From an uncultured Pseudomonadales bacterium (lineage in GTDB: Bacteria; Pseudomonadota; Gammaproteobacteria; Pseudomonadales; UBA7434): 64,000 bases of DNA. The stretch lies in NCBI GenBank assembly GCA_943788835.1, contig CALSRU010000008.1:1-64000 (forward strand). Reading direction: 5' to 3'. Below are positions 48,076 to 59,108 of this stretch, one piece after another. Every line of letters begins with the position of its first letter. Within the stretch, counting starts at the first letter, position 1. The translations under genes and the position numbers were made by a program. Below the pieces are notes generated by a model. The model saw only the letters and a list, made by a program, of their open reading frames with translations, did not search any database and was not told the origin of the DNA.

Positions 48076-49043
48076 TTGCGTTTAATAACAAAAGTGGCGC
48101 CAGCCGATTGCAGCGTGCTAGTAAAGCGCAGTCTTTTATAGGCGTTTCAATGGTGAATTGGTTTAAGCGTGTCATTGGTGCTGGGATTTTTCTTGCATTG
48201 GTTATCGGCGCGGTAGCTGGTTTGCGTGCTGTCGAGCGCTCACCGGTGGGGTTCGTAGAAATTTTCGGTTACAGCGGCACCGAAAATAGTAGTCGTGGTG
48301 CTACCGAAGAAGAAATTTATTTATTGATGGATAAGTATTTGGAGCAAGGTTTTTGGGAGATTGATCTTGTTGCGCTTCAATCCGTGCTTGAATCACATCG
48401 CTGGATTCGTCGGGCTGCAGTGCTTAGGCAATGGCCCAATATGTTGCGAGTTCAGATTGATGAGCATCTTCCTGTTGCACGATGGAACGGTACGCATGTA
48501 TTAGCCAGCAGTGCAGAGCTTATACCTGTCAGTTCGATCGCAGAGTTTTCTGAACTGCCGCGTTTTACTACGCCAGGTATGTTTTCCCATAACCGCACTG
48601 ATATAAAGTTGATGGTAGATGAATACAATAAATTGCAAAAAATGCTTTCGCCGCACTATTTAGCAATACATGAGTTGGGTTCTTCGTTGGGCAGTGATAT
48701 TTGGCTGGTATTGCAAGACGGTACACGTATCGAACTTGGCGAGAAAAGCCATTTCGAGCGACTAACGCGCCTTATTGGTTTGGTTCAAAGTGGAATTATC
48801 GATGACTGGTCCAGTATTGCAATTGCTGATTTGCGCTACGCCTATGGTGTTTCAATTAGCTGGAGAGATTCGGTCAAGGGGGTTCAAGGTGGAAGTCAGC
48901 CGCAAGCACTCCATAATTCAGCAGTTCAAGGCAAGAAAAAAATGAGAGTTGGTATGGCTGTAGTCAATAAAAACGGTTTAGATATCGTGGCAAATAACGT
49001 TGAGGTTCGTCCAATGCAAACTATGGGAGTTCAGCATGTCTGA
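48072..49043 (+). CDS. ftsQ: Cell division protein FtsQ
   Basis: FtsQ is a bitopic divisome protein that recruits FtsB and FtsL. The 323-residue product has a cytoplasmic tail of about 30 residues, one membrane helix (VIGAGIFLALVIGAVAGL), a POTRA domain and the beta domain. Conserved motifs include QSVLESHRWIRRAAVLRQWP and VQIDEHLPVARWN. Toward the end IADLRYAYGVSISWRD matches the family's D-LRY-x-G motif. The C-terminal tail (from about VKGVQGG) is long and basic, extending about 50 residues beyond the core. It overlaps ftsA by 8 bases. Confidence 0.94.
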   Translation: MIAFNNKSGASRLQRASKAQSFIGVSMVNWFKRVIGAGIFLALVIGAVAGLRAVERSPVGFVEIFGYSGTENSSRGATEEEIYLLMDKYLEQGFWEIDLVALQSVLESHRWIRRAAVLRQWPNMLRVQIDEHLPVARWNGTHVLASSAELIPVSSIAEFSELPRFTTPGMFSHNRTDIKLMVDEYNKLQKMLSPHYLAIHELGSSLGSDIWLVLQDGTRIELGEKSHFERLTRLIGLVQSGIIDDWSSIAIADLRYAYGVSISWRDSVKGVQGGSQPQALHNSAVQGKKKMRVGMAVVNKNGLDIVANNVEVRPMQTMGVQHV

Positions 49044-50265
49044 GGTCACCGCAGGGAAAATGCTCGTTGGTTTAGATATAGGTACATCAAAGGTTCTGTG
49101 CGTAGTAGGTGAGTTGCATAGTGATGGAACCATTGAAGTACTGGGTGCCGGTTCGTGCAAATCAACCGGAATGAAGAAAGGCGTGGTCGTTAATATTGAG
49201 TCTACGGTGCAATCGATTCAGCGGGCCGTAGAAGAGGCCGAATTAATGGCTGGCTGTCAAATTCACTCTGTGTATGCGGGCATTGCCGGAAGCCATATTC
49301 GCAGCCTTAACTCACACGGCATTGTAGCAATACGAGATCAAGAGGTTGAGCTCAATGATCTAGAGCGTGTCATTGACGCTGCTCGCGCGGTGGCCATTCC
49401 TGCCGATCAGAAAATATTGCATGTACTGCCGCAAGAGTATGTTGTTGATACGCAAGAGGGTGTTAAAGAGCCCTTGGGTATGTCCGGGGTGCGGCTCGAG
49501 GCGAAGGTCCATCTTGTAACCTGTGCGGTAACGGCTGCCCAAAATATAGAGAAATGTATTAACCGCTGCGATTTGCAAGTTGAGGAAGTCATTCTAGAGC
49601 AGCTCGCGTCAAGTTATGCGGCGTTAACCGATGACGAACGCGAGTTAGGTGTGTGTTTAGTTGATATAGGCGGCGGTACTACCGATATCGCTGTGTTTAC
49701 CGAAGGCGCGATTCGGCATACCGCAAATATTCCTATTGCCGGTGACCAGGTGACTAACGATATTGCTATGGCACTACGGACACCAACGCCATATGCAGAA
49801 GACCTAAAAATTAATTATGCCTATGCACTGACTCAAATGGCCTCTGGAGAGGAGACAATTAAGGTGTCAAGCGTGGGTGATCGGCCTCCCAGAGATCTCT
49901 CTCGCCAGGCATTGGCTGAAGTTGTTGAACCGCGTTATGACGAGCTTTTCACTCTAGTTCAGGCTGAGCTGCGCCGCAGCGGCTATGAAGATTTGATTGC
50001 CGCGGGGATTGTACTGACTGGCGGGACGGCAAAGATGCAGGGTGCCATTGAGTTGGCCGAAGAGATTTTTCATGTCCCTGTCCGTTTGGGTTTTCCACAA
50101 AATGTCTCGGGTTTTGGCGAGGTGGCTGAAAATCCAATCTATGCGACGGCGATGGGTTTATTACATTATGGTTTTAAGCGAGAAGAGGATTTGTTAGTGC
50201 GCAAAACTGACGGTGGTGAAGGTTTTTTAGATCGTATTAAGTCTTGGTTTAAGAGTAATTTTTAG
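49036..50265 (+). CDS. ftsA: Cell division protein FtsA
   Basis: FtsA is an actin-like ATPase that tethers FtsZ to the membrane. The 409-residue protein has the phosphate-1 motif LVGLDIGTSKVLCVVGE, the phosphate-2 VCLVDIGGGTTDIAVFTEGA and AAGIVLTGGTAKMQGAIELA. The C-terminal EGFLDRIKSWFKSNF is the amphipathic membrane-targeting helix. The start is ATG 49036, overlapping ftsQ; an upstream open frame to 49000 lies inside ftsQ. ftsZ starts about 58 bases after it, with a T-rich stretch between. Confidence 0.96.
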   Translation: MSEVTAGKMLVGLDIGTSKVLCVVGELHSDGTIEVLGAGSCKSTGMKKGVVVNIESTVQSIQRAVEEAELMAGCQIHSVYAGIAGSHIRSLNSHGIVAIRDQEVELNDLERVIDAARAVAIPADQKILHVLPQEYVVDTQEGVKEPLGMSGVRLEAKVHLVTCAVTAAQNIEKCINRCDLQVEEVILEQLASSYAALTDDERELGVCLVDIGGGTTDIAVFTEGAIRHTANIPIAGDQVTNDIAMALRTPTPYAEDLKINYAYALTQMASGEETIKVSSVGDRPPRDLSRQALAEVVEPRYDELFTLVQAELRRSGYEDLIAAGIVLTGGTAKMQGAIELAEEIFHVPVRLGFPQNVSGFGEVAENPIYATAMGLLHYGFKREEDLLVRKTDGGEGFLDRIKSWFKSNF

Positions 50266-50323
50266 CAGTAAGTTTTTGTTTTTTTAATTTTTTTATTTTA
50301 ACTTTCCTGAGGGGGAATGAATC

Positions 50324-51535
50324 ATGTTTGAACTAGTAGATAATGTACCGCAAAGTGCAGTCATTAAAGTCGTCGGTGTGGGCGGTGGCGGCGGCAATGC
50401 TGTAAAGCATATGATCGCCAATGATATTGAAGGTGTTGAATTTATTTGTGCTAACACCGATGCTCAGGCGCTTACAGACCTGTCGTCGAATACCGTTCTA
50501 CAAATAGGTGGCAACATTACAAAAGGCTTGGGTGCTGGCGCGAATCCTGATGTTGGCCGTCAATCCGCAATTGAAGATAGAGATCGTATTGCTGAAGTAT
50601 TGGCAGGTGCCGATATGGTCTTCATTACTGCCGGCATGGGCGGCGGTACGGGTACAGGTGCGGCGCCAATTATTGCTGAAGTAGCCAAAGATATGGGTAT
50701 TTTGACGGTAGCAGTAGTAACGCGACCTTTTCGATTCGAAGGTAAAAAGCGCAAGCAGTTTGCTGAACAGGGTATTATCGAATTGCAGCAGCATGTCGAT
50801 TCCTTGATCACTATCCCTAATGAAAAACTTTTGTCTGTCATGGGTAAAAGCACCAGCCTGCTAGAGGCATTCAAGTCGGCCAATGATGTATTGTTGGGTG
50901 CGGTGCAAGGTATTGCAGATCTAATTATTCGCCCTGGTATGATCAACGTCGATTTTGCAGACGTGCGCACGGTGATGTCTGAAATGGGCATGGCAATGAT
51001 GGGTACCGGTGAATCGCGTGGCGATATGCGCGCTCGTGAGGCGGCTGAAGCAGCTATTCGTAGCCCGCTGCTTGAAGATGTCAATCTCAAAGGTGCACGC
51101 GGAATCTTAGTCAATATCACTGCAGGCATGGATTTATCGTTGGGTGAGTTTGCTGAAGTGGGCGATACCATCGAGGAGTTTGCTTCTGATAATGCCACGG
51201 TAGTAGTGGGCACGGTAATTGACCCCGATTTGACTGATGTTTTGAAAGTCACCGTGGTCGCCACGGGATTAGCTGAAGATGTAAAAGAGGTTCCTCAGCA
51301 GATTCAGCAGACTCGGCAGTCAGCCAGCGCTAATGTAGGCAGTTCAACACGAGAGCCAAATTACGGTGATTATGAGAAGCCAACAATTTCACGTCGAGCA
51401 CCGAGTCATGCCGAGCCTCGAGCAGCGCGCGCGGTTGAATCGGTAGAAATCAATCAGGCCGAAGTAGTTGAACCGGTAGTAAGGGACATGGATACGCTTG
51501 ATATTCCTGCATTTTTACGCCGTCAGGTGAATTAA
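50324..51535 (+). CDS. ftsZ: Cell division GTPase FtsZ
   Basis: FtsZ polymerises to form the division ring. The 403-residue protein has [16 protein letters not shown], the tubulin signature [18 protein letters not shown], the T6/T7 loop region with [15 protein letters not shown] and [14 protein letters not shown], a variable Ala/Glu/Arg linker from about 320 and the conserved C-terminal peptide [12 protein letters not shown], which binds FtsA. A strong ribosome site (GAGGGGGA) precedes ATG 50324. It closes the division block; a hairpin lies about 50 bases downstream. Confidence 0.98.
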   Translation: MFELVDNVPQSAVIKVVGVGGGGGNAVKHMIANDIEGVEFICANTDAQALTDLSSNTVLQIGGNITKGLGAGANPDVGRQSAIEDRDRIAEVLAGADMVFITAGMGGGTGTGAAPIIAEVAKDMGILTVAVVTRPFRFEGKKRKQFAEQGIIELQQHVDSLITIPNEKLLSVMGKSTSLLEAFKSANDVLLGAVQGIADLIIRPGMINVDFADVRTVMSEMGMAMMGTGESRGDMRAREAAEAAIRSPLLEDVNLKGARGILVNITAGMDLSLGEFAEVGDTIEEFASDNATVVVGTVIDPDLTDVLKVTVVATGLAEDVKEVPQQIQQTRQSASANVGSSTREPNYGDYEKPTISRRAPSHAEPRAARAVESVEINQAEVVEPVVRDMDTLDIPAFLRRQVN

Positions 51536-52056
51536 GCGTCGAGCTTGGATGCCGGCGCGCTTAATTGCTGGCTCTGTACAGATAGTTAAACGGCCGCACG
51601 CCATGCTTATTTGGTGTGCGCCGTTTGTTTGCTCGACTGAGTTATTAGTCCGTTCGTCTTTTTCTAGACATGGCGATTGACGCGGGCCTGCGTTTTTGAA
51701 GTGCGATAGAATTTTTTTCGGCAATGATCCGCCTGTGCCGCGTTATGCGGTGTAAATGTGCACTTTTTGAGTGCCTTTTTAGATCGAATTCCCCAATCTC
51801 CATCTCCTTTCTCTCCTTCGCTTTTGAGGGCACTTTGCTGCTCCCGTAGCGCGGTGTTTTTGCCGATAGCCCTAAACTTGTAAAATAGTGGCATTCCCGC
51901 TGTGACATACTGCCAACTTCTGATGTAAATCAGTCAAATGCCCAGAATTTCCCCCTGCCAGTCAGTCGCCCTTCGTATATATTCCCTCGGCTAGAAGAAC
52001 CGAAAGTGATTTAAGTCCATGAGCCTATATCTTAAAGCTCGGGACGAAGGGGATTT
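51536..52056. other. Intergenic region between ftsZ and lpxC
   Basis: This 521-base gap has no credible gene; the minus-strand ORFs of 76-87 residues at 51645-51908 lack any family likeness. It contains the hairpin at 51588-51626, a pyrimidine-rich tract around 51790-51840 and a TATATT at 51978-51983 that could be a -10 box for lpxC, without a good -35. AAGGGGA at about 52047 is the lpxC ribosome site. Confidence 0.55.
51588..51626 (+). terminator. Probable terminator after ftsZ
   Basis: A stem of about 15 pairs with one bulged C and one G-U pair forms between AAACGGCCGCACGCCA (51588-51603) and TGGTGTGCGCCGTTT (51612-51626), with an 8-base loop. It is followed by GTTTG, a short T tail. It sits 53 bases after the ftsZ stop. 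Confidence 0.55.
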
Positions 52057-52968
52057 ATGATTAAACAGCGAACAATGCGCAACAGTATTCGCGCCACCGG
52101 CGTTGGCTTGCACACCGGTAAAAAAGTGTATCTGACTTTGCGTCCTGCGGCCGTGAATACGGGGATCATTTTTCGTCGCGTCGACCTTGACCCGATAGTG
52201 GAAATACCGGCCAAAGCGAAGAATGTTACTGATACCCAGCTTTCTACTACGCTGTCGGTGGGTGATGTTAGCGTGTCTACGGTAGAGCATTTGCTTTCTG
52301 CGATGGCCGGTCTAGGCATCGACAATGCTTATGTCGACATCAATGCATCTGAGGTGCCTATTATGGATGGCAGCGCAGGGCCTTTTGTATTTTTGATTCA
52401 ATCGGCGGGTATTGATGAGCAAAACGCTCCGAAGCAGTTCATCCGCGTCAAGCGGGAAGTGACTGTTACCGATGGCGAGAAATTTGCCACACTGCTTCCT
52501 CGTGAAGGCTTCAAGGTAAGCTTCACCATTGATTTTGACCACCCCGCTTTTAAGGGCCATTCGCATACTGCTGAGGTCGATTTTGGTTCGACTTCTTTCG
52601 TGCGCGAGGTGAGTCGTGCACGTACGTTTGGCTTTATGCGCGAGTTCGAATATCTTCGTTCGCGTGGTTTAGCGCGGGGTGGCAGCCTCGATAATGCGAT
52701 CGTGATCGATGATTATAAAGTGCTCAATGAAGATGGTTTGCGTTACGAAGATGAATTTGTGAGGCACAAGGTCCTAGATGCCATCGGCGATTTATATTTG
52801 CTGGGTAAGAGCCTTATTGGTGAGTTTAAAGCCTACAAGTCTGGGCATGCCTTAAATAATAAAGTGTTGCGTTCTTTGTTAGAGCAGCCTGATGCTTGGG
52901 AGCTGGTAACTTTCGAAGATAACGAAGAGGCGCCGATCTCTTACGCCACGCCGCTGGTTGCTGTTTAG
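52057..52968 (+). CDS. lpxC: UDP-3-O-acyl-GlcNAc deacetylase LpxC
   Basis: LpxC catalyses the committed step of lipid A synthesis, a zinc-dependent deacetylation. The 303-residue protein begins [20 protein letters not shown] and has [20 protein letters not shown] (first zinc His), [29 protein letters not shown] with the second His/Asp cluster, and the [16 protein letters not shown] ending. All are diagnostic. It follows ftsZ in the usual order, with its own gap and possible promoter. Confidence 0.97.
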   Translation: MIKQRTMRNSIRATGVGLHTGKKVYLTLRPAAVNTGIIFRRVDLDPIVEIPAKAKNVTDTQLSTTLSVGDVSVSTVEHLLSAMAGLGIDNAYVDINASEVPIMDGSAGPFVFLIQSAGIDEQNAPKQFIRVKREVTVTDGEKFATLLPREGFKVSFTIDFDHPAFKGHSHTAEVDFGSTSFVREVSRARTFGFMREFEYLRSRGLARGGSLDNAIVIDDYKVLNEDGLRYEDEFVRHKVLDAIGDLYLLGKSLIGEFKAYKSGHALNNKVLRSLLEQPDAWELVTFEDNEEAPISYATPLVAV

Positions 52969-53309
52969 CAGAAACCCTCGGCCAGCTGTCGGCAGCTTCT
53001 GGGCGAAAAACAAACATGACTTGCCGGCACCTTTGCACCAGTCGATCACTCCGCGGTCGTTTGGGCATGATTTGGAAGAGACAGGGCTCACATTGTTGAA
53101 ATTTGTAGTCAATGCTGTAGTCTCGCGCCTCGCTGGGCCTTCGTTTGTTTGCTTTAGTTGATAGGTGGCCCTTGATTCAAGAGTTGTTGTCGCTAATATT
53201 GGCGCGGTAGGGTGAGCGCTTTATCTTCAGTGAGGCTGCTTATTGCGGGCTGGGTGCTGTTAGTTAGCGGCTCATGGGCTCTACTTCATTTTAAAGAAGA
53301 TCTTTGTAG
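52969..53309. other. Intergenic region between lpxC and the M23 peptidase gene
   Basis: This gap of 341 bases has no convincing gene. In Pseudomonas a DciA (DUF721) gene lies here; I looked for one on both strands (minus-strand ORFs at 52826-53112) and found no likeness to that family. No clear terminator or promoter stands out. Confidence 0.5.
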
Positions 53310-54257
53310 ATGAAATTAATTGTATTGAATGATGTTGGCCAACCTTCACTGACGCTAAATACGCGCGAGTGGCGAGCGCGAGCGTTGTTGGGCTGCGCTG
53401 TCGGCACGCTGTTAGTGATGGGCGCGCTGCTATTTCACTTGGTCAACGATAGTCTTAAGCTCAGTAGCCAGGCAGATCTGATGAAGGCCTGGCATTCACA
53501 AATTGAAAAAGACGCCGCTGATCTCCAAGCCACGCGTGAGCAAGTCGAAATGGAGTTGGCAGGGCTTACTGCTAAAGTAGCCACTTTGCAGGCTCGTATT
53601 ATGCGGCTTGACGCGCTGGGCGAGCAGATGGCTGAAGTAGCCGACCTTGATCATGGTGAATTTGACTTTTCACAGCCTCCCGCTGTCGGTGGGCCGGAGT
53701 TGCAGGTAGACGCCGGGGAGCAAGGCTTGAATACGCCAGCGTTAGCTGGAGAGTTAGGGCTGCTGCTTGATCAGTTAGATGTGTTGGTTAAAGATCGCGA
53801 AGGCCAACTTGCTATTCTTGATCGCCAGCTAGCGGCTCGCGATTTTAAGAGTCAGGCGTTTGTGGCTGGTCGACCCATCAAACGAGGCTGGATGTCTTCA
53901 GCTTTTGGCCATCGTACGGATCCATTTACAGGAAAAAAAGCTTGGCACAATGGTGTCGACTTTGCTGGGAAGTCGGGGAGTGATGTGATTGCTATAGCGA
54001 GCGGTGTGGTTACTGCGGCCGAAAAGCGCTATGGCTATGGATTGATGGTTGAAATTAATCATGGCGACGGCTTTGTTACGCGCTATGCGCACAATGCGAG
54101 CAATTTAGTCGCTATTGGCGACATCGTGGAAAAGGGCGGTGTGGTCGCAAAAATGGGGAGTACTGGTCGGTCAACTGGACCGCACGTCCATTTTGAAGTG
54201 TTGCGCAACGGTAAGGCGATGAATCCAGAGCATTATATTAATCGCGCCAGTTTATAA
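53310..54257 (+). CDS. M23-family peptidoglycan endopeptidase (LytM domain)
   Basis: This 315-residue envelope protein has an N-terminal membrane helix (about residues 25-45), a coiled-coil region (around 55-105, rich in Glu/Gln/Ala with LQATREQVEMELAGLTAKVA) and a C-terminal M23 domain. The zinc motifs are intact: HxxxD in AWHNGVDFAGKSG and HxH in STGPHVHFEVLRNG. A working peptidase rather than a degenerate LytM activator is therefore expected. It probably cleaves peptide cross-links in the periplasm. The lpxC-M23-secA context is the same as in Pseudomonas. Confidence 0.9.
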   Translation: MKLIVLNDVGQPSLTLNTREWRARALLGCAVGTLLVMGALLFHLVNDSLKLSSQADLMKAWHSQIEKDAADLQATREQVEMELAGLTAKVATLQARIMRLDALGEQMAEVADLDHGEFDFSQPPAVGGPELQVDAGEQGLNTPALAGELGLLLDQLDVLVKDREGQLAILDRQLAARDFKSQAFVAGRPIKRGWMSSAFGHRTDPFTGKKAWHNGVDFAGKSGSDVIAIASGVVTAAEKRYGYGLMVEINHGDGFVTRYAHNASNLVAIGDIVEKGGVVAKMGSTGRSTGPHVHFEVLRNGKAMNPEHYINRASL

Positions 54258-54627
54258 CTTCATCAATACGGTCTGTCGGCGGCTTCGGCGATGCTGTTGA
54301 CTCTTAAAGACGCTTCGCTAATGCAGCGACTATGCTATGGCTGTTCTAGCCACAGTATTATCACCATAATTACCCGAAAGCTTCGATACCGCGCCTTCGA
54401 CTTATGTCGTTTTGCAGCTAGCATGCTATGCTTTCATGCCTGATTTAATTGATAAATTTGAGTGCGCGGTAAGCTCTGCGTAACAGTAGTAGCTCTAGAT
54501 GTGTTTAGTGTTTTTTTGGTTGCTCGAAGTACATTCGATTGGTGGTGCTTTGGGCAAGATTGAGCTGCTTTGACTGGCCTTCGCCCGCATTTTTAGCCAC
54601 CATTTTTTATATCTATAAAGAATTATT
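54258..54627. other. Intergenic region upstream of secA
   Basis: This 370-base gap holds no clear gene and no SecM-like leader peptide that I can recognise. TTGACT at 54297-54302 resembles a -35 box but lacks a good -10 at proper spacing. A small inverted repeat (TGGCT-GTTC-TAGCCA) lies around 54350. Confidence 0.45.
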
Positions 54628-57381
54628 ATGATAGTAAAAGCGTTTAAAACAATTTTTGGAACCCGAAATGATCGCCAGCTTAAGCGTATGCAGAAAGTTG
54701 TTCGGCGGGTTAATGCACTGGCTGAGCAGTATTCTTCGCTGACCGATCAGCAGCTTCGCGACAAAACGGACGAATTTAAAACCCTTATTGAGGGCGGTAG
54801 CTCGCTAGAGGAGCTTTTGCCTGATGCTTTTGCAGTGGTCAGAGAGGCTGGCGAGCGCAGCTTAGGTTTGCGTCACTTTGATGTGCAGCTGGTGGGCGGT
54901 ATGACGCTGCACGAAGGTCATATTGCCGAAATGCGCACCGGTGAGGGTAAAACTCTGGTAGCGACTTTACCTGCCTACCTCAACGCACTGAGTGGTAAAG
55001 GCGTCCACATCGTTACGGTCAATGATTACCTTGCGGAGCGTGACGCAAATTGGATGCGTCCACTGTATGAGTTTTTAGGCTTGCAAGTGGGCGTTATTTT
55101 TTCCGGTCAGTCTCAGCCTGAAAAACAACAAGCGTACCTTGCTGACATAACCTACGGCACCAACAATGAGTTTGGCTTTGACTATTTAAGAGATAATACG
55201 GCCTTCACGCTAGAAGATCGCGTGATGCGTGATTTGAATTTTGCCATTATTGATGAAGTGGATTCTATTCTTATTGATGAAGCGCGAACGCCGCTCATTA
55301 TTTCTGGAGCCACCGACGACAGCTCGGCCATGTATAAGCGGATTAATGCTGTTATTCCTGCGCTTGAACGCTCCTCTCCGCTCCCCGAAGTGACCAAGTT
55401 TGAACAAAAGCAAGAGCCCGATGGGCACTTCATTGTCGATGAAAAACAGCGTCATGTTGAGCTTACCGAAAGCGGCCACCAGTATGTCGAGGAGCTACTC
55501 ACCAAAGATAGGTTGTTGGAAGAGGGTGAAAGTCTTTATTCTCCGACTAATTTAAATTTACTTCATCATGTCAATACGGCACTGCGCGCGAGTTACTTGT
55601 TTACAAAAAATGTAGAGTACATCGTTCAAAACGGTAGTATTGTGCTGATTGATGAGCATACGGGCCGAACGATGGAAGGGCGTCGTTTGTCTGACGGATT
55701 GCATCAGGCGCTTGAGGCTAAAGAGAATGTAAAAATTAATTCCGAGAGCCAAACATTGGCAGCGACTACGTTCCAGAATTTTTTCCGATTGTATGGGAAG
55801 CTTTCGGGTATGACCGGTACGGCTGATACAGAGGCCCCAGAGTTTCATCAAATTTATAATTTGGATGTTATTGTCATTCCAACGAATGTGCCCACGATCA
55901 GGCAAGATCTTATTGATCTTGTTTATCTTTCAGTGGAAGAAAAGTTTGAGGCGGTTGTTAAGGATATTAAGCTGGCGATTGATAACAATGCCCCAGTGTT
56001 GGTTGGTACGGCATCTATCGATACTTCTGAGATACTCTCGAAGTTTTTGAAAAAAGCTAAAGTTGAGCATCGGGTTCTGAATGCCAAATTCCATAAAAGT
56101 GAGGCAACTATAGTCGCCGAGGCTGGTCGTCCTGGTGTGGTGACAATTGCAACTAATATGGCCGGTCGGGGTACTGATATCGTTTTAGGTGGAAGTCTTG
56201 AGGCGGAATTGGCAGCCCTTGATGCACCCTCGCAGGAGGAGATTGCAGAGCGAACTGGTGCTTGGGAAAAACGCCATGCACAGGTTCTTGAGGCAGGTGG
56301 CTTGCATATTTTTGGTACGGAGCGCCATGAGTCTCGCCGTATTGATAATCAGTTACGTGGTCGTGCAGGTCGTCAAGGTGATCCAGGTGTGACTCGCTTT
56401 TATTTGTCTATGGAAGACAACTTGATGCGCTTGTTTGCTTCAGATGGCGTGCGCAACTTCATGCAGCGGCTTGGTATGGATGAGGGAGAAGCCATTGAGC
56501 ATCGCATGGTTTCTAACGCCATAGAGAAGGCGCAAAGAAAAGTCGAAGGGCGTAATTTTGATATTCGTAAACAGCTGCTTGAATTTGATGATGTTTCTAA
56601 TGATCAGAGACAAATCGTATATCAGCAACGCAACGATATCCTGCTAGCCGATGAAATTCTCGGTATGGTCGATGTGATTCGTAAAGACGTGGTTAATGAG
56701 TTTGTTGATGGCTTTATACCACCGCAAAGTATTGAAGAGCAGTGGGATGTGCCAGGGCTTGAGCAGGCGTTGAAGGAAGATTACTCACTTGATTTGCCAG
56801 TGGTCGAATGGCTTGATCAAGAGGATGATCTCTACGAAGAGACTCTGCGTGAGCGTATTGTAGACGCTGTTGCGGCGCAATATTTCGCCAAGGTTGAGCC
56901 GTTAGGCGATGCGGCGCGTCGTTTTGAAAAGCAAATCCTTCTGCAGGTGCTTGATCAACTTTGGAAAGAGCATTTGGCGACCATGGATCAATTGCGGCAG
57001 GGTATTGGTCTGCGTGGCTATGCTGGGCGCAATCCGAAACAAGAATATAAGCGCGAAGCGTTTGAGTTGTTTCAGTCGATGTTGCGCAATATGAAACTTG
57101 AATTTATTCGGTTTTTATCGGCAGTTCAAATTCAGCCGCAGGATGATCCCGATGCTATAGAGAAGCAGAGACGTGCTGAGCAAGCCCGTGCAACGATTAC
57201 TGCTCAGCATCCTGACGCTCAGGCCGAGGCGCAAACGGTCGGCGCTGAAGAGGGCGTTGAAGAGGATGGCGCTCCATCAGCGCAACCGATGGTTAGGGGT
57301 GGTCGCAAGGTGGGGCGCAATGAGCCTTGTCCTTGTGGGTCAGGAAAAAAATACAAGCAATGCCACGGCAAGCTGTCTTGA
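54628..57381 (+). CDS. secA: Preprotein translocase ATPase SecA
   Basis: SecA drives proteins through the SecYEG channel. The 917-residue protein has the Walker A region [53 protein letters not shown] and [17 protein letters not shown] (helicase domain 2). The C-terminal zinc finger has three Cys and one His: [17 protein letters not shown], which binds SecB. An Ala/Glu/Gln-rich linker precedes it. The start is ATG 54628. No frameshift was seen over its whole length. Confidence 0.98.
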   Translation: MIVKAFKTIFGTRNDRQLKRMQKVVRRVNALAEQYSSLTDQQLRDKTDEFKTLIEGGSSLEELLPDAFAVVREAGERSLGLRHFDVQLVGGMTLHEGHIAEMRTGEGKTLVATLPAYLNALSGKGVHIVTVNDYLAERDANWMRPLYEFLGLQVGVIFSGQSQPEKQQAYLADITYGTNNEFGFDYLRDNTAFTLEDRVMRDLNFAIIDEVDSILIDEARTPLIISGATDDSSAMYKRINAVIPALERSSPLPEVTKFEQKQEPDGHFIVDEKQRHVELTESGHQYVEELLTKDRLLEEGESLYSPTNLNLLHHVNTALRASYLFTKNVEYIVQNGSIVLIDEHTGRTMEGRRLSDGLHQALEAKENVKINSESQTLAATTFQNFFRLYGKLSGMTGTADTEAPEFHQIYNLDVIVIPTNVPTIRQDLIDLVYLSVEEKFEAVVKDIKLAIDNNAPVLVGTASIDTSEILSKFLKKAKVEHRVLNAKFHKSEATIVAEAGRPGVVTIATNMAGRGTDIVLGGSLEAELAALDAPSQEEIAERTGAWEKRHAQVLEAGGLHIFGTERHESRRIDNQLRGRAGRQGDPGVTRFYLSMEDNLMRLFASDGVRNFMQRLGMDEGEAIEHRMVSNAIEKAQRKVEGRNFDIRKQLLEFDDVSNDQRQIVYQQRNDILLADEILGMVDVIRKDVVNEFVDGFIPPQSIEEQWDVPGLEQALKEDYSLDLPVVEWLDQEDDLYEETLRERIVDAVAAQYFAKVEPLGDAARRFEKQILLQVLDQLWKEHLATMDQLRQGIGLRGYAGRNPKQEYKREAFELFQSMLRNMKLEFIRFLSAVQIQPQDDPDAIEKQRRAEQARATITAQHPDAQAEAQTVGAEEGVEEDGAPSAQPMVRGGRKVGRNEPCPCGSGKKYKQCHGKLS

Positions 57382-57412
57382 GCGGTAACTCGATAGATGC
57401 GTGCTAACTTTT

Positions 57413-58648
57413 ATGATTGAGTTTAAATCAACGCCATTGGCCGTCGACGGTGTGCGCTGGTCGACTGCTGCTGCGGGGATCAAAAACAGCGTCCCCGCTA
57501 GCAACTCCCCCGACGTTGCCTTAATGGAGATTGCTGCGGGTAGCAACGTTGCTGGTGTCTTTACTTTGAATGCTTTTGCTGCTGCGCCGGTGATTGTGGC
57601 TAAGCGGCATCTAGCGGCGCTTCATGCAAAGGTTGGCTCAGGTTCTATTTTTTGTTTGATCAATTCGGGGAATGCCAATGCTGGCACAGGGGCTGCTGGC
57701 TTGGTGGCTGCCGATACCAGTTGCCAGAGTGTGTCTGAGCAGTTTGCGGGTGAGCAGCACTCGGTACTGCCTTTTTCTACCGGGGTGATCGGTGAGTCGC
57801 TTGCGGTTCAAAAAATTACCAGCGTGCTGCCAGCACTAGCCGATTCGCTGTCGGTGGCTGCCTGGGATGATGCCGCTAGAGCCATCATGACCACTGATAC
57901 CGTGCCAAAAATGGCTAGTTGTGAGCTTGAGATTGATGGGCAGTCGGTGGTGCTGACTGGGATTGCCAAAGGTGCAGGCATGATCAAGCCGAATATGGCG
58001 ACGATGCTAGCTTTCGTTGCAACCGATGCACTGATCGCACAAGACGCGCTGACCGATTTATTGCAGGGCGCGGTTAATCAGTCGTTTAATCGCATTACTG
58101 TGGACGGTGACACGTCAACCAATGATGCGTGTATTTTGGCCGCTACAGGTTGTTCGGGTGTGGTAATTAATCCCGCTAACGAGGCTTGGGCGAAAATGCA
58201 GCAAGCGATAGACGGTTTGCTCATTCAGTTGGCTACAGCGATTATTCGCGATGCTGAGGGAGCCACGAAGTTCATTACCATTGATGTTTGTGGCGGAGCT
58301 TCGGTGGATGAATGTTTACAGGTGGGGTATGCCATTGCTGAATCCCCCTTAGTCAAAACAGCCTTTTTTGCTAGTGATGCTAATTGGGGAAGAATTCTTG
58401 CCGCGATTGGACGATCAGGCCTCTCGCAGCTAAATATCGATGCGGTTGAAATTAGTTTAAATGATTATTGTTTATGTCGTAATGGTGGGCGAGTGCCTGA
58501 TTATGATGAGCAAAAAGCCTCCGAAATTATGGCGCAGTCGGAAATTGTATTAACTATCAAATTGCAGAGAGGACCTTTTAGCGAGCGCTTGTGGACCAGC
58601 GATTTGTCACATGATTACGTTCGAATTAATGCGGAATATAGAACCTGA
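57413..58648 (+). CDS. argJ: Glutamate N-acetyltransferase/amino-acid acetyltransferase ArgJ
   Basis: ArgJ recycles the acetyl group from N-acetylornithine to glutamate in arginine synthesis, and some types also make N-acetylglutamate. The precursor is cleaved by itself at the Ala-Thr junction in KPNMATMLAFVATDA, giving two chains. NRITVDGDTSTNDACILAA and the EGATKFITIDVCGGA segment are typical. The start is ATG 57413, with GTG 57401 upstream as an alternative. It lies 32 bases after secA and just before mutT, as in Pseudomonas. Confidence 0.96.
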   Translation: MIEFKSTPLAVDGVRWSTAAAGIKNSVPASNSPDVALMEIAAGSNVAGVFTLNAFAAAPVIVAKRHLAALHAKVGSGSIFCLINSGNANAGTGAAGLVAADTSCQSVSEQFAGEQHSVLPFSTGVIGESLAVQKITSVLPALADSLSVAAWDDAARAIMTTDTVPKMASCELEIDGQSVVLTGIAKGAGMIKPNMATMLAFVATDALIAQDALTDLLQGAVNQSFNRITVDGDTSTNDACILAATGCSGVVINPANEAWAKMQQAIDGLLIQLATAIIRDAEGATKFITIDVCGGASVDECLQVGYAIAESPLVKTAFFASDANWGRILAAIGRSGLSQLNIDAVEISLNDYCLCRNGGRVPDYDEQKASEIMAQSEIVLTIKLQRGPFSERLWTSDLSHDYVRINAEYRT

Positions 58649-58691
58649 AATGATGCTTCGTTGGGCACTATGTCGTTAGTAAGTCGTTAGT

Positions 58692-59108
58692 ATGTCGGTA
58701 GTTCATGTTGCTGTAGGCGTGGTTTTAAATAGTCAGAATGAAGTGCTTATTGCGCTGCGTGCAAAGCAAGCTCATCAAGGTGGACTGTGGGAATTTCCTG
58801 GCGGCAAAGTTGAGGTGGATGAAACTGTTCAGCAGGCACTCGTCAGAGAGCTCAAAGAAGAGCTGGATATTATTGCCGAATGTTTTAAGCCGCTAGTGGT
58901 TATTGAGCACGATTATGGTGACAAGACAGTGCGGCTTGATGTGTGGCTGGTTACCCAGTTTGATGGAGTGCCCTCTGGCTGCGAAGGTCAGCAAGTTAAG
59001 TGGGCTGAGATTGATGAATTGACTGGCTATGAATTTCCTGCAGCCAATGAAAAAATAATCGAAGATATTCTTTCGGCTCGCGCCTCTGGCTTACTTAGCG
59101 ATATTTAG
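58692..59108 (+). CDS. mutT: 8-oxo-dGTP diphosphatase MutT (Nudix)
   Basis: MutT hydrolyses 8-oxo-dGTP, preventing A-to-C changes. The 138-residue protein has the Nudix box from GGKVEVDETVQQALVRELKE through EELDI, with the REx2-EE Mg-binding glutamates, preceded by LIALRAKQAHQGGLWEFPG. The ending has WAEIDELTGYEFPAANEKII. There is no fused thiamine-phosphate-synthase-like extension, which some relatives carry. Its stop overlaps the end of the convergent gene by 14 bases. Confidence 0.93.
   Translation: MSVVHVAVGVVLNSQNEVLIALRAKQAHQGGLWEFPGGKVEVDETVQQALVRELKEELDIIAECFKPLVVIEHDYGDKTVRLDVWLVTQFDGVPSGCEGQQVKWAEIDELTGYEFPAANEKIIEDILSARASGLLSDI

Noticed and set aside
51645..51908. Overlapping minus-strand ORFs in the ftsZ-lpxC gap
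   Set aside because: Basic, low-information products in two frames of the same DNA; no ribosome site.
52826..53112. Minus-strand ORFs after lpxC as a possible DciA/DUF721 gene
   Set aside because: Their sequences do not resemble DciA, and they run into the end of lpxC.
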